Shown: one piece after another, positions 26,974 to 37,317 of the stretch | Layout: every line of letters begins with the position of its first letter | Position numbering within the stretch: position 1 is the first letter of the stretch | From: Roseiarcus fermentans | GTDB taxonomy: Bacteria > Pseudomonadota > Alphaproteobacteria > Rhizobiales > Beijerinckiaceae | Assembly (NCBI RefSeq): GCF_003315135.1 | Contig: NZ_QNRK01000004.1 | Coordinates: forward strand, 9,154 to 73,153 | Reading direction: 5' to 3' | Length of the DNA: 64,000 nucleotides | The notes under the pieces: generated by a model | Seen by the model: only the letters and a program-made list of their open reading frames with translations | Databases searched by the model: none | What the model was told of the DNA's origin: nothing | Program-made: the position numbers and the translations under genes

Positions 26974-27357
26974 ATGTTCCTGCGGCTCATGCACGCGGCC
27001 GCGATCGCCGCGCTGATCGGCTCGGCGGGGTATGTTTACGGCGTCAAGTATCGCACGATCTACGCCGCCGAGCAGCTGGTGAAGACGCGCCACCTGATCG
27101 GCAAGGAGAAGGACGCGATCAACTTGCTGCGCGCCGAACACGCCCGGCTGTCCCGCCCCGACCGCATCCAGGACCTCGCCGATTCCAAGCTCGGCATGCA
27201 GCCGCTCGCCCTGTGGCAGATCGCTGCGGTCGAAGACTTGCCGGGCGCCCAGCCGAAGGTCGATTCGATCGGGCGCACGCTCGAGACGCTCGGCCTGAAC
27301 AAGGACAACGAAACCCCCGCCGTCGTCGCCGGCGGGGCCACGCCGGCGGCGAGGTAG
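26974..27357 (+). CDS. ftsL: Cell division protein FtsL
   Basis: 127 residues. One N-terminal transmembrane helix (about 6-24, HAAAIAALIGSAGYVYGVKY) is followed by a periplasmic coiled coil (TIYAAEQLVKTRHLIGKEKDAINLLRAEHARLSRPDRIQDLAD). The DRIQDLADSKLGM turn is typical of alphaproteobacterial FtsL. It bridges FtsQ/FtsB and FtsW/FtsI in the divisome. Identity rests on fold, size and position between rsmH and ftsI. Confidence 0.9.
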   Translation: MFLRLMHAAAIAALIGSAGYVYGVKYRTIYAAEQLVKTRHLIGKEKDAINLLRAEHARLSRPDRIQDLADSKLGMQPLALWQIAAVEDLPGAQPKVDSIGRTLETLGLNKDNETPAVVAGGATPAAR

Positions 27358-27359
27358 CG

Positions 27360-29258
27360 ATGGCCAGGACGCCGAACAACGCTGACCGCGACGCCAAGGG
27401 ACGCGGCCGCCGCGCCCCCGGCCGGCTCGGCAGGGCTGCGGTCGCGGCCTTCCACCGCCATGTGCCGCGCAACTTCGGCGTCGATCTCGAGCCGCCGCCG
27501 CCGCGCCGTCCGCTGCGCGCGCTGCTCACCGTCGCCAATCTCAGGGCCTTCGGACGCGCGCTGCTGGTCACCCGCCTCGACCGCTCCGGCGCGCGCATTC
27601 GCACGCTGTCTCTCGGCGTGGCGGTCGCCTACGGCGTGATCGCGGTGAAACTGGTCGTGCTCGGGGTCTCGCACGATCCCCCGCAGACGCTCAAGGGCGC
27701 CGCCGACCAGGCCGTCTCCGGCGCCCGGCCCGACCTCGTCGACCGAAATGGCGAGATCCTCGCGACCGACGTGAAGACCATGTCGGTGTTCGCCGAGCCG
27801 AACCGGATCATCGACAAGGACGAAGCGGTCGAACTCATCACTGCCGTCCTGCCGGACGTCGACGCCAGGGAGCTGCGCGAACGGCTCGGCTCGCGCAAGG
27901 GCTTCGTCTGGGTCAAGCGGCAGATCACTCCGAAGGAGCAGGCGGAGATCTTCCACCTCGGCCTGCCGGGCGTCGGCTTCCTGCCGGAAAACAAGCGCGT
28001 CTATCCCAACGGGCCGATCGGGGCGCACGTCATCGGCTATGTCGACAAGGACAACGTCGGCATCGCCGGCATGGAGAAGTACCTCGATCAGCAGAGCCTG
28101 ACCGACCCGCACGTGCCCGGATTCGTCGTCGATCCGGAGAGTCTGAAGCCGGTGCGCCTGTCGCTCGACATCAGGGCGACGCACGCCTTGCGCGACGAAC
28201 TCGTGGACGGTCTGGCGCACTGGAAGGCCAAGGCCGCGGCCGGCGTGGTGATGGACGTCAACACCGGCGAGGTGATCGCGCTCGAATCGCTGCCCGACTA
28301 CGATCCCAACACGCCCGTCGACGCCCAGGACCCGACCAAGATCAATCGCATCAACGTCGGCGTCTACGAGATGGGCTCGACCTTCAAGGCGCTGTCGATC
28401 GCGATGGCGCTCGATTCCGGCAAGGTCAACCTCGGCTCGCGCATCGATGCGCGCGATTCGCTGCGCTACGGCCGCTTCACCATCCACGATTTCCACGCCA
28501 CCCACCGTGTCCTGACCGTCCCCGAGGTGTTCACCCATTCCTCCAACATCGGCACGGCGCGCATGGCGCTGATGGTCGGCGTCACCGGCCACCAGGCTTT
28601 CTTGCGCAAGATGGGCCAGCTCGACCGGCTGCGCACCGAACTGCCCGAGAGCGCCGAGCCGCTGGTGCCGAAACACTGGAGCGAGCTCAACACCATGACG
28701 ATCGCCTTCGGGCAGGGGCTCAACGTCGCGCCGCTGCAGGCGCTGATGGCGGTGTCGGCGCTGGCGAACGGCGGCCGCATGATGGCGCCGACCTTTCTGC
28801 CGCGGACGCAGGAAGAAGCCGACAAGATCGGCCGCAGGGTGGTCAGCGAACAGACGTCCGAATCGATGCGCTACCTGATGCGCTCCAATGCGACGCACGG
28901 CTCGGCGGGCTTCGCCAACATTCCCGGCTATTACGTTGGCGGCAAGACCGGCACCGCGGACAAGATCATCCACGGCCATTATTCGCAGGACAAGGTGTTC
29001 ACCACCTTCATGGCGGTCACCCCCGCCGACAAGCCGAAATACCTGTATCTGGCGATCTACGACGATCCGGTCGCCGCGCCCGGCGACTACGGCTTCCACA
29101 CCGCCGCCTGGAACGCCGGCCGCACGGCGGGCGCCCTCATCCGCAGGATCCAGCCGCTCGAGGGCTTGCCGCCGGAGAAGGACCCGCCGACGAATCCATT
29201 CCCCATCATCGCCCGACTGGGATATGGAGCCGACGCCGACAGGGTCGGCAAGGAATAG
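27360..29258 (+). CDS. ftsI: Peptidoglycan D,D-transpeptidase FtsI (PBP3)
   Basis: 632-residue class B penicillin-binding protein that cross-links septal peptidoglycan. A cytoplasmic arginine/proline-rich tail (1-75) precedes one transmembrane segment (about 83-102). The PBP dimer domain begins [15 protein letters not shown]. The transpeptidase domain has SxxK at S340-T-F-K343, SxN at S394-S-N396 and KTG at 529-531 in [10 protein letters not shown]. The ATG at 27360 lies three bases after the ftsL stop. Its cytoplasmic tail is long compared with enterobacterial FtsI. Confidence 0.97.
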   Translation: MARTPNNADRDAKGRGRRAPGRLGRAAVAAFHRHVPRNFGVDLEPPPPRRPLRALLTVANLRAFGRALLVTRLDRSGARIRTLSLGVAVAYGVIAVKLVVLGVSHDPPQTLKGAADQAVSGARPDLVDRNGEILATDVKTMSVFAEPNRIIDKDEAVELITAVLPDVDARELRERLGSRKGFVWVKRQITPKEQAEIFHLGLPGVGFLPENKRVYPNGPIGAHVIGYVDKDNVGIAGMEKYLDQQSLTDPHVPGFVVDPESLKPVRLSLDIRATHALRDELVDGLAHWKAKAAAGVVMDVNTGEVIALESLPDYDPNTPVDAQDPTKINRINVGVYEMGSTFKALSIAMALDSGKVNLGSRIDARDSLRYGRFTIHDFHATHRVLTVPEVFTHSSNIGTARMALMVGVTGHQAFLRKMGQLDRLRTELPESAEPLVPKHWSELNTMTIAFGQGLNVAPLQALMAVSALANGGRMMAPTFLPRTQEEADKIGRRVVSEQTSESMRYLMRSNATHGSAGFANIPGYYVGGKTGTADKIIHGHYSQDKVFTTFMAVTPADKPKYLYLAIYDDPVAAPGDYGFHTAAWNAGRTAGALIRRIQPLEGLPPEKDPPTNPFPIIARLGYGADADRVGKE

Positions 29259-29268
29259 AGTGACCGCA

Positions 29269-30711
29269 ATGGTTCGGCTCGCAGACATCGTGGATCTCGA
29301 GGGCGAGGATGCGGCGCTCGCCGACCGCGCCGTCGCCGGCGTCGCGTCCGACAGCCGCATCGTCCGCCCCGGCGACGTCTTCTTCGCGCTCGCCGGCGCC
29401 CGGGACGACGGCCTGACCCACGCGGCCGACGCGGTCGCGCGCGGCGCGGCCGCGATCGTCGCCGAGCGCCGGGCGCCGATCGAAGGCGCGCCGGTCGTCC
29501 GGGTCGCCGACGCCCGCCTCGCCCTGGCGCGCGCCGCCGCGCGCCTCTATCCGAACCAGCCCGAGACCATCGTCGCCGTGACCGGCACCAGCGGCAAGAC
29601 CTCGGTCGCCGCCTTCGTCCGGCAGATCTGGGCGGCGCTCGGACGCGAGGCGGCGTCGCTCGGCACCATCGGCCTCGTCTCGCGGCCCAAGACGGTCTAC
29701 GGCTCGCTCACCACCCCGGACCCGCTGACCCTCCACCGCACGCTTTCCGAGCTCGCGGAGGCCGGCGTCACTCATGTCGCCATGGAGGCCTCGTCGCACG
29801 GCCTCGACCAGAAGCGGCTCGACGGCGTCCGGCTCGCGGCCGGCGCCTTCACCAACCTGAGCCGCGACCACATGGACTACCATCCGACCGTCGACGACTA
29901 TCTCGCCGCCAAGCTGAGATTGTTCCGCGAGCTTCTGCCCGACGGCGCGCCGGCGGTGGTCGACGCCGACTCCACGATCGCGCCGCGGGTCGTCGAGGCC
30001 GCCGCGGCGCGCGGTCTTTCGGTCTTTTCGGTCGGCGCCAGGGGCGAGGGCGTCCGGCTCGCGGCGGCGACGCGCGACGGCCTCGGCTCCATCCTCGACC
30101 TCGAGTTCGGCGGCCGCCGCCGACGCGTGCGCCTGCCCCTGCCGGGCGATTTCCAGATCTCCAACGCGCTGGTGGCGGCCGGGCTGTGCATCGTCACCGG
30201 CTGCGAGGCCGACGCGGTCTTCCACGCGCTCAGGGACCTCGAAGGCGCGCCGGGACGGCTCGACCGGGTCGGCGCGATCCGCGGCGCGGCGGTGTTCGTC
30301 GATTACGCCCACAAGCCCGACGCGCTGGAAAAGGCGCTGGCCGCGCTCCGTCCCTACGTCACCGGGCGGCTGATCGTCGTCCTCGGCTGCGGCGGCGACC
30401 GCGACGCGGGCAAGCGCCCGATCATGGGCGAGATCGCGACGCGCCGCGCCGACGTCGTCATCGTCACCGACGACAACCCACGCTCGGAAGATCCGGCCGC
30501 GATCCGCGCCCAGATTCTCGCAGCCGCGCCCGGGGCGCTCGAGATCGGCGATCGCGCCGAGGCGATCCGGGCGGGGGTCAGGATGCTCGAGCAGGGCGAC
30601 GCGTTGATGATCGCCGGCAAGGGACACGAAGTCGGGCAGATCGTCGGCGACACGATCCTGCCGTTCAGCGATGCGGACGAGGCGCTGAAGGCGCTCATGG
30701 AGGCGGCATGA
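29269..30711 (+). CDS. murE: UDP-MurNAc-L-Ala-D-Glu:meso-DAP ligase MurE
   Basis: 480-residue cytoplasmic Mur ligase that adds meso-diaminopimelate to the peptidoglycan precursor. It has the three-domain layout: N-terminal UDP-binding domain ([17 protein letters not shown]), ATP-binding P-loop GTSGKTS at 106-112 and C-terminal domain with DNPR at 402-405. DNPR contacts meso-DAP and supports that substrate rather than lysine. Its stop overlaps the murF start (ATGA). Confidence 0.97.
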   Translation: MVRLADIVDLEGEDAALADRAVAGVASDSRIVRPGDVFFALAGARDDGLTHAADAVARGAAAIVAERRAPIEGAPVVRVADARLALARAAARLYPNQPETIVAVTGTSGKTSVAAFVRQIWAALGREAASLGTIGLVSRPKTVYGSLTTPDPLTLHRTLSELAEAGVTHVAMEASSHGLDQKRLDGVRLAAGAFTNLSRDHMDYHPTVDDYLAAKLRLFRELLPDGAPAVVDADSTIAPRVVEAAAARGLSVFSVGARGEGVRLAAATRDGLGSILDLEFGGRRRRVRLPLPGDFQISNALVAAGLCIVTGCEADAVFHALRDLEGAPGRLDRVGAIRGAAVFVDYAHKPDALEKALAALRPYVTGRLIVVLGCGGDRDAGKRPIMGEIATRRADVVIVTDDNPRSEDPAAIRAQILAAAPGALEIGDRAEAIRAGVRMLEQGDALMIAGKGHEVGQIVGDTILPFSDADEALKALMEAA

Positions 30712-32126
30712 GCGCGCTCTGGACCGAATCGGAACTGACCGGGGCGCTCGGCGCGGTCCCGAGCGCGCCGCTCGCCCAGGAGGTCCTCGGCGTGTCGATC
30801 GACAGCCGCACGCTTCGGCCGGGCGACCTGTTCGTCGCCATCCGCGGCGACACCCACGACGGCCACGACCACGTCGCGCGCGCCTTCGAAGCCGGCGCCT
30901 CGGCCGCCGTCGTCGCCTCGGCGCGGGCGGGCGCGCTCGCCGGCGCCGGACCGGTGTTGGCGGTCGACGACACCTTGCGGGCGATGGAGCGGCTCGGCCG
31001 CGCCGCCCGCGACCGGACGGCGGCGCGCGTCGTCGCCGTCACCGGGTCGGTCGGCAAGACGAGCGCCAAGGAGATGCTGCGAGTCCTGCTGGGGGCCTGC
31101 GGCGCGACCCACGCCTCGGCCGCCTCCTACAACAATCATTGGGGCGTGCCGCTGACGCTGTGCCGCATGCCGGCTGAGACGCGCTTCGGCGTGATCGAGA
31201 TCGGCATGAATCACCCCGGCGAGATCACGCCGCTGGTCACCATGGCGCGGCCGCACGCAGCCCTCGTCACCACGATCGCGCCGGTCCACATCGAGCACCT
31301 CGGCTCGCTCGAGGCGATCGCCGACGCCAAGAGCGAAATCTTCACCGGGCTCGAGCCGGACGGGACCGCGATCCTCAATCGCGACGCCCCGCAGTTCGCC
31401 CGGCTGGTCGCGGCGGCAGAGGCGCTCGGCGCGCGCGTCCTGAGTTTCGGTTGGTCCGAAGGGGCGGACGCCCGGCTGATCGGGCTCGAGCCGGCCGGGT
31501 CCGGTTCGCGGGTCGAGGCGCGGATCTTCGGCCGCACGCAACGCTTCGAACTGGGCGCGCCCGGCGCCCACATGGCGGAGAACGCGCTCGGCGCGCTCAT
31601 CGCGGCCCATGCGCTCGGCGCCGATCTCGACGTCTGCGCGGCGGCGCTGGCCGCCTTCGCCCCGCAGAAGGGCAGGGGCGAACGCATCACGCTGGCTGCG
31701 CCCGGCGGCGCCGTGACGCTGATCGACGAGAGCTACAACGCCAACCCGGCCTCGATGCGCGCCGCGCTGACGCTGCTCGGCCAAGCCAGGCCCGGTCCCG
31801 GCGGGCGCCGCGTCGCGGTCATCGGCGACATGCTGGAGCTCGGCGCCGACGGCGCGGCGATGCACGCCGCCCTCGCCGCCGACCTCGAAGCCAACGCGGT
31901 CGACCTGCTGTTCGGGGCCGGGCCGCTGACGCGCGCGCTCTACGACGCGGCGCCGCCTTCGATTCGCGGCGGCTGGGCCGAGCGGTCGATCGACCTCGCC
32001 CCCGAGGTCGCCGCCGCGCTTCGGTCCGGCGACGTCGCCATGGTCAAGGGTTCGAACGGCAGCCGGATGGGGCCGCTGGTCGCGCGCCTGTGCGCCCATT
32101 TCGCCCGCCTGGGCTCGGGAGGCTAG
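30708..32126 (+). CDS. murF: UDP-MurNAc-tripeptide:D-Ala-D-Ala ligase MurF
   Basis: 472 residues. Mur ligase with N-terminal [30 protein letters not shown]-loop GSVGKTS from residue 113, the family [10 protein letters not shown] and [10 protein letters not shown] segments, and [19 protein letters not shown] in the C-terminal half. It adds D-Ala-D-Ala to complete the pentapeptide. ATG at 30708 overlaps the murE stop; mraY begins eight bases after the end. Confidence 0.97.
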   Translation: MSALWTESELTGALGAVPSAPLAQEVLGVSIDSRTLRPGDLFVAIRGDTHDGHDHVARAFEAGASAAVVASARAGALAGAGPVLAVDDTLRAMERLGRAARDRTAARVVAVTGSVGKTSAKEMLRVLLGACGATHASAASYNNHWGVPLTLCRMPAETRFGVIEIGMNHPGEITPLVTMARPHAALVTTIAPVHIEHLGSLEAIADAKSEIFTGLEPDGTAILNRDAPQFARLVAAAEALGARVLSFGWSEGADARLIGLEPAGSGSRVEARIFGRTQRFELGAPGAHMAENALGALIAAHALGADLDVCAAALAAFAPQKGRGERITLAAPGGAVTLIDESYNANPASMRAALTLLGQARPGPGGRRVAVIGDMLELGADGAAMHAALAADLEANAVDLLFGAGPLTRALYDAAPPSIRGGWAERSIDLAPEVAAALRSGDVAMVKGSNGSRMGPLVARLCAHFARLGSGG

Positions 32127-32133
32127 AGGATCG

Positions 32134-33216
32134 ATGCTCACCTGGCTTTCCGACTGGGCGCACCTGCCGGGCGTCTTTCGTCTCTTCCACTGGCTGACGT
32201 TCCGCACCCTCGGGGCGGCGGGGACGGGGCTGTTCCTGGTCCTGTTCTTCGGCCCGACGATCATCTCGATGCTCAGGCTGAAGCAAGGCAAGGGCCAGCC
32301 GATCCGCGCCGACGGCCCCGCTTCGCACCTTCTGACCAAGAAGGGCACGCCGACCATGGGCGGGCTGATGATCCTGTTCGGACTGATCGCCTCGTCGCTC
32401 TTGTGGGCGGACCCGGAGAGCCCCTACGTCTGGATCGTCCTGTTCGTCACCTTCGGCTTCGGGGCGATCGGCTTCTACGACGACTACCTCAAGGTGACGA
32501 AGCAGTCGCACCTCGGCTTCTCGGGGCGCGCGCGGCTGGCGGCCGAATATGTGATCGCGGCGATCGCCTGCCTGGCGATGATGCATGTCGGCGGACCGGG
32601 AGCGAGTTCGCTCGCCGTGCCGTTCGTCCAGGGCTACGTGCTCGATTTCGGCTGGGGCTTTCTCTTGTTCGGGCCGTTCGTGATCGTCGCCTTCGGCAAC
32701 GCGGTCAACCTGACCGACGGGCTCGACGGCCTCGCGATCGTCCCGGTGATGATCGCCGCGGCGACGCTCGGCATGATCGCCTATCTCGCCGGCAGCGCCT
32801 TCTTCGCCCACTACCTCTTGATCAACCACGTTCCGCTCGCCGGCGACCTGATGGTCGTCTGCGGCGCGCTGATCGGGGCGGGGGCGGGCTTCCTGTGGTT
32901 CAACGCCCCGCCGGCGCAGATCTTCATGGGCGACACCGGCTCGCTCGCGCTCGGCGGCCTGCTCGGCACGATGGCGGTCGCGGTCAAGCACGAGATCGTG
33001 CTCGCGGTGATCGGCGGCCTGTTCGTGATGGAGGCGGTCTCGGTGATCGTCCAGGTCGCTTCCTTCAAGCTCACCGGCAAGCGCGTCTTCCGCATGGCGC
33101 CGATCCACCATCATTTCGAGCAGCTCGGCTGGTCGGAGCCGCAGATCGTCATGCGCTTCTGGATCGTCGCCTTCGTGCTGGCGATGGTCGGCCTCGTCAC
33201 GCTGAAGCTGAGGTGA
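32134..33216 (+). CDS. mraY: Phospho-MurNAc-pentapeptide transferase MraY
   Basis: A 360-residue inner-membrane enzyme with about ten transmembrane helices. It transfers phospho-MurNAc-pentapeptide to undecaprenyl phosphate, giving lipid I. Motifs: [15 protein letters not shown] (catalytic aspartates), [23 protein letters not shown] and [12 protein letters not shown]. The usual 360-residue length is kept. Confidence 0.97.
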   Translation: MLTWLSDWAHLPGVFRLFHWLTFRTLGAAGTGLFLVLFFGPTIISMLRLKQGKGQPIRADGPASHLLTKKGTPTMGGLMILFGLIASSLLWADPESPYVWIVLFVTFGFGAIGFYDDYLKVTKQSHLGFSGRARLAAEYVIAAIACLAMMHVGGPGASSLAVPFVQGYVLDFGWGFLLFGPFVIVAFGNAVNLTDGLDGLAIVPVMIAAATLGMIAYLAGSAFFAHYLLINHVPLAGDLMVVCGALIGAGAGFLWFNAPPAQIFMGDTGSLALGGLLGTMAVAVKHEIVLAVIGGLFVMEAVSVIVQVASFKLTGKRVFRMAPIHHHFEQLGWSEPQIVMRFWIVAFVLAMVGLVTLKLR

Positions 33217-33220
33217 GCCG

Positions 33221-34603
33221 ATGACCCCGGTGGAGACCCTGCGCGGCGAGACGGTCGCCGTCTTCGGGCTCGGCGGATCGGGGCTGTCGACGCTCGCCGC
33301 CCTGGTCGGGGGGGGCGCAACGGTCGCGGCGTGGGACGACGGCGACAAGGCGCGCGCGCGCGCCGCAGCCGCCGGATTCCCGCTGGTCGATCTCGCCAGC
33401 GCCGACTGGAGCCGTTTCAAGGCCCTCGTGCTCGCCCCCGGCGTGCCGCTGACTCACCCCGAGCCGCACTGGACGGTGAAGCGCGCGCATGCGGCCGGCG
33501 TGGCCGTGATCGGCGACATCGAACTCTTCGCCCGCGAGCGCGCCGCCCGCGCGCCCAACGCGCCGTTGGTGGCGATCACCGGAACCAACGGCAAATCCAC
33601 CACCACCGCGCTGATCGCCCACGTGCTGCGGGAGGCCGGGCGCGACGTGGCGCTCGGCGGCAACATCGGCGTGCCGGCGCTCGATCTGCCGCCGCCCGCG
33701 GATCATCGCGTCCACGTGATCGAGTGCTCGTCCTACCAGATCGATCTCGCCCCGTCGCTGAAGCCGACGGTCGGGCTCCTGATCAACATCACCCCCGACC
33801 ACCTCGACCGGCACGGCGACCTCACGCATTACGCCGCGGTCAAGGAGCGGCTGGTGGCGAAAGCCGACATCGCCCTGGTTGGCGTCGACGACGAGCCGTC
33901 CCGGGCGGTTGCGGCGCGAATCGCGAGCGGTCCGGGCCGGCGCGTCGTCGCGGTGTCGGGCGGCGAATCGCCGCTCGCCGAGGTGTTCGTTGACGGCCGC
34001 CGGATCGTTTCGTGCGATTCGGCCGAGCCGCCGATCGACCTCGAGGCCGCCCGCGCCCTGCGCGGCGCCCATAACGGCCAGAACGCCGCCTTCGCCTGCG
34101 CGGCGGCGCGCGCCCTCGGCGTGGCGAGCCAGGACATCGCCCGCGCCTTCGCAACCTTTCCGGGCCTGGCGCACCGGATGGAGGAGGTCGGCCGGCGCGG
34201 CCGGGTGTTGTTCGTCAACGATTCGAAGGCGACCAACGCCGACGCCGCCGAGAAGGCGCTGCTGTCGTTCCGCGACATCCACTGGATTGTCGGCGGCAAG
34301 CCGAAGGCGGGCGGGATCGAGCCGCTGCGGCCGTTGTTCGGCCGGGTGGCGAAAGCCTACCTGATCGGCGACGCGACGGAAGACTTCGCGGCGACGCTCG
34401 AGGGCGCGGTCCCGTTCGAGCGCTGCAACACCCTGTCGCGCGCGCTCGAGGCCGCGGCGCGCGACGCCTTCCGCTCGCGGGCGCAGGAGCCCGTCGTGCT
34501 GCTGTCGCCGGCCTGCGCCTCGTTCGACCAGTTCGCCAATTTCGAGGCGCGCGGCGACGCGTTCCGCGCCGAAGTCCATTATCTCTTGAACGGGGAGCCG
34601 TGA
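33221..34603 (+). CDS. murD: UDP-MurNAc-L-Ala:D-Glu ligase MurD
   Basis: 460 residues. N-terminal Rossmann domain with VAVFGLGGSGLSTLAAL, P-loop GTNGKSTTT from residue 121, NITPDHLDRHGDL, the LAHRMEEVGRRGRVLFVNDSKATN motif and LLSPACASFDQF near the C-terminus. It adds D-glutamate to UDP-MurNAc-L-Ala. It starts four bases after mraY, and ftsW starts one base after its stop. Confidence 0.97.
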   Translation: MTPVETLRGETVAVFGLGGSGLSTLAALVGGGATVAAWDDGDKARARAAAAGFPLVDLASADWSRFKALVLAPGVPLTHPEPHWTVKRAHAAGVAVIGDIELFARERAARAPNAPLVAITGTNGKSTTTALIAHVLREAGRDVALGGNIGVPALDLPPPADHRVHVIECSSYQIDLAPSLKPTVGLLINITPDHLDRHGDLTHYAAVKERLVAKADIALVGVDDEPSRAVAARIASGPGRRVVAVSGGESPLAEVFVDGRRIVSCDSAEPPIDLEAARALRGAHNGQNAAFACAAARALGVASQDIARAFATFPGLAHRMEEVGRRGRVLFVNDSKATNADAAEKALLSFRDIHWIVGGKPKAGGIEPLRPLFGRVAKAYLIGDATEDFAATLEGAVPFERCNTLSRALEAAARDAFRSRAQEPVVLLSPACASFDQFANFEARGDAFRAEVHYLLNGEP

Positions 34604-34604
34604 G

Positions 34605-35747
34605 ATGGTGTCGAGAGCCGAACGCGGGCCGTTCGCCGACTGGCTGCGCACCATCGACCGCTGGCTGCTCGGCTCGTTCCTGGCGCTGATGGTGATCGGA
34701 CTGGTGATGGCGCTGGCCGCGAGCCCCGCGGTGGCCGAGCGGCTCAATCTCTCGACCTTCCATTTCGTCAATCGTCAGGCGCTGATGCTGGTCCCCACCG
34801 CGATCCTGATGGTGGCGACCTCGTTCCTGTCGCCGCGTCACGTCCGCCGCGCGGCGCTCGTGACCTTCGCGTCGGCGCTCATCCTGATCGTGCTCGCCCT
34901 GATGTTCGGGGCGGAGGTCAAGGGCGCGCGGCGGTGGATCTTCGGCATCCAGCCGTCGGAATTCATCAAGCCGGCCTTCGTCGTCCTGGCGGCCTGGGCC
35001 TTCACCGAGGGCGGGCGCAGGACGCCGACCGCCGCGCTGGCGAAGTTCCTGTCGTTCGCCATCCTGCCCGTCACGATCGTGCCGCTGATCATGGAGCCCG
35101 ACTTCGGCCAGACCATGCTGGTGTCGATCGTCTGGGCGTCGCTGTTCTTCATGGCCGGGCTGCACTGGTTCTGGGTGGTTGGCGTCGGCGGCCTGGGGTT
35201 GCTCGGCGGCTTCGCCGCCTTCAAGCTCGCGCCGCACGTGCACGAGCGCGTGCTGCGCTTCATCGATCCGGACAAGACCGGCGGCGTGGTCGACACCTTT
35301 CAGGTCGACACGGCGCTGCAGAGCATTCTCTCCGGCGGCTGGTTCGGGCGCGGGCCGGGCGAGGGCATGTACAAGCGCATCCTTCCCGACGCGCACACCG
35401 ACTTCGTGTTTGCCGTCACCGGCGAGGAGTTCGGCATGATCGCCTGTCTGACGCTGATCCTGTTCTTCGCCTTCATCGTGCTGCGCGGGCTCGTCCTGTC
35501 GTCGCGCAACCAGGACCCGTTCTGCCGTTTCGTGGCGGCGGGCATGACGGTGATGTTCGGCGTGCAGAGCTGGATCAACATGGCGGTCAACCTGCGCGCC
35601 ATGCCGGCCAAGGGCATGACGCTGCCCTTCATCTCCTACGGCGGCTCGTCGCTGCTGGCGCTCGGCCTCGGCATGGGCTTCCTGCTCGCGACCACGCGAA
35701 GGCGCCCGGTCGCCGACCTGCCGCACGACCTGGTGGCTGCCGAATGA
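34605..35747 (+). CDS. ftsW: Septal peptidoglycan glycosyltransferase FtsW
   Basis: 380 residues, a SEDS-family polymerase with about ten transmembrane helices. Conserved segments: GARRWIFGIQPSEFIKPAFV, MEPDFGQTML, DTALQSILSGGWFGRGPGEG, LPDAHTDFVFAVTGEEFG and GMTLPFISYGGSSLL. FtsW polymerises lipid II with FtsI as partner. The stop codon overlaps the murG ATG. Confidence 0.97.
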   Translation: MVSRAERGPFADWLRTIDRWLLGSFLALMVIGLVMALAASPAVAERLNLSTFHFVNRQALMLVPTAILMVATSFLSPRHVRRAALVTFASALILIVLALMFGAEVKGARRWIFGIQPSEFIKPAFVVLAAWAFTEGGRRTPTAALAKFLSFAILPVTIVPLIMEPDFGQTMLVSIVWASLFFMAGLHWFWVVGVGGLGLLGGFAAFKLAPHVHERVLRFIDPDKTGGVVDTFQVDTALQSILSGGWFGRGPGEGMYKRILPDAHTDFVFAVTGEEFGMIACLTLILFFAFIVLRGLVLSSRNQDPFCRFVAAGMTVMFGVQSWINMAVNLRAMPAKGMTLPFISYGGSSLLALGLGMGFLLATTRRRPVADLPHDLVAAE

Positions 35748-36844
35748 GCGAGCGACAACGACCGATCCTGCTGGCGGCCGGGGGAACCGGCGGCCATCTG
35801 TTCCCGGCCGCGGCGCTCGCCGCGGCGCTCGCCGCCCGCGGCGTTGCGGTCGAGCTCGCCACCGACGACCGGGCGCTGAAGTACGGACAGGACTTTCCCG
35901 CGCGCGCGGTGCACGCCTTCCCGTCGGCGACCCCGACCGGAGCGGGGGCGCTCAACAAGGCGCGCGCCGCCCTGACCCTCGGCGTGGGCGTCGCCGCCGC
36001 GCTGGCGAAGCTCGCCCGCATCCGCCCGCGCGCGGTGGTCGGGTTCGGCGGCTATCCGACGGTGCCGCCGCTGGTCGCCGCGGCGCTCCTCGGGATTCCC
36101 GGCGTGCTGCACGAACAGAACGCGGTGCTCGGACGGGCGAACCGCTTCCTCATGCCCCGCGTGACGGCGGTCGCCTGCGGCTTCCCGGAGCTGAAAGGGG
36201 CGGACGCCGCGACCCGGGCGAAGGTGCGCTATACCGGCAATCCGGTCCGCCCGGCGGTGATCGCCGCAGCCGCCACCCCCTATCCGGACTTTTCCGCGGG
36301 CCTCAGGCTGCTGGTGACCGGCGGCTCGCAGGGCGCCCGCGTCATGGCCGACGTCGTCCCGGAGGCGCTCGCGCGCCTCGCGTCGAGCGAACGGCGGGAG
36401 ATCCGCCTCACGATGCAGGCGCGCGGCGAAGACCGCGCGCGCGTTGCGGCGGCCTGCGCGCGGTTGAGCTTTCCGGTCGAAATCGCCGATTTCTTTCCCG
36501 ACTTGCCGGCGCGAATCGCAGCGTCGCATCTCATTGTGGGGCGCGCCGGCGCGTCGACCGTGTCCGAACTCGCCGTGATCGGGCGGTCTTCGGTGCTGGT
36601 GCCGTTTCCCCACGCGCTCGATCAGGATCAGGCGGCGAACGCGGCGGCGCTCGCGGCGTCGGGCGGCGCAATCGTCGTGCCGCAGACCGAGTTCACGCCG
36701 GACCGGCTCGCCACGATTCTGAGGGAGGCCCTGGCTGCGCCCAAGAAATTCGCGGCGGCGGCCGCGGCGGCCAAGGCGGTCGGCGTGCCGGACGCGGCCG
36801 AGCGCCTCGCCGACGTGGTCCTGGCCGTGGCGCGGCCCGCCTGA
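35744..36844 (+). CDS. murG: UDP-GlcNAc:MurNAc-pentapeptide-PP-undecaprenol transferase MurG
   Basis: A 366-residue GT-B enzyme at the cytoplasmic face of the membrane that turns lipid I into lipid II. Motifs: LLAAGGTGGHLFPA (lipid I loop), VVGFGGYPTVPP, LHEQNAVLGRANR, TGGSQGARVMAD and the UDP-GlcNAc site HLIVGRAGASTVSELAVIGRSSVLVPFPHALDQDQAANA. It overlaps ftsW by four bases. murC and murB, which usually follow, are not in this window; the next gene points the other way. Confidence 0.97.
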   Translation: MSERQRPILLAAGGTGGHLFPAAALAAALAARGVAVELATDDRALKYGQDFPARAVHAFPSATPTGAGALNKARAALTLGVGVAAALAKLARIRPRAVVGFGGYPTVPPLVAAALLGIPGVLHEQNAVLGRANRFLMPRVTAVACGFPELKGADAATRAKVRYTGNPVRPAVIAAAATPYPDFSAGLRLLVTGGSQGARVMADVVPEALARLASSERREIRLTMQARGEDRARVAAACARLSFPVEIADFFPDLPARIAASHLIVGRAGASTVSELAVIGRSSVLVPFPHALDQDQAANAAALAASGGAIVVPQTEFTPDRLATILREALAAPKKFAAAAAAAKAVGVPDAAERLADVVLAVARPA

Positions 36845-36860
36845 CGGCGTTCCCGCGCGA

Positions 36861-37178
36861 TCAGGCGTCGGCTGTCTCGTAGACCAGCATGTCGACGCCG
36901 CCGGTGACGAAGTTGCCGAGGTCCGCCGCCGTCGCCTGGCCCTCGGGGCTGGCGAGGCCGGCCTGGATCGCCGCCACGCTGTCGAAGGTCAGCGTCGCCA
37001 CGAGGTGAATGGGCGATGGGACAGCCGGCGCGGCCGGCGTCGCGACCGGCCCGCGGCTGACCTCGTATTGGCGTAGCCCGGGGATCTTCTTGGCCAGCGG
37101 GATGTGCGTCTCGGCGTAATAGATGTCGAATGCGGCCGCGTCGGTCGGCGTCTTGTACAGGACGAGGAGCTTCGCCAT
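36861..37178 (-). CDS. EthD family protein
   Basis: A 105-residue ferredoxin-like-fold protein: MAKLLVLYKTPTDAAAFDIYYAETHIPLAKKIPGLRQYEVSRG is the EthD start with the conserved YYxxxHxPL motif, and ATLTFDSVAAIQAGLASPEGQATAADLGNFV is the second half. EthD proteins accompany oxidative degradation pathways but the role of isolated members is unknown. ATG at 37178 is chosen for the family N-terminus. It is convergent with murG and divergent from the next gene. Confidence 0.87.
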   Translation of the reverse strand: MAKLLVLYKTPTDAAAFDIYYAETHIPLAKKIPGLRQYEVSRGPVATPAAPAVPSPIHLVATLTFDSVAAIQAGLASPEGQATAADLGNFVTGGVDMLVYETADA

Positions 37179-37317
37179 GCGGTTCCTCCCGGTTCGGGGC
37201 GGTCGTGTCGTCGCGCCGCTAGGCTGTAGCGCCCGCGCGGGGTTGCGCAAGGGCGCGGCCCGCGGGGAACGAAAGCGGCAGCCCGAGCGTTGTCCACCGC
37301 AGCAGGAGGGGCTCGCC

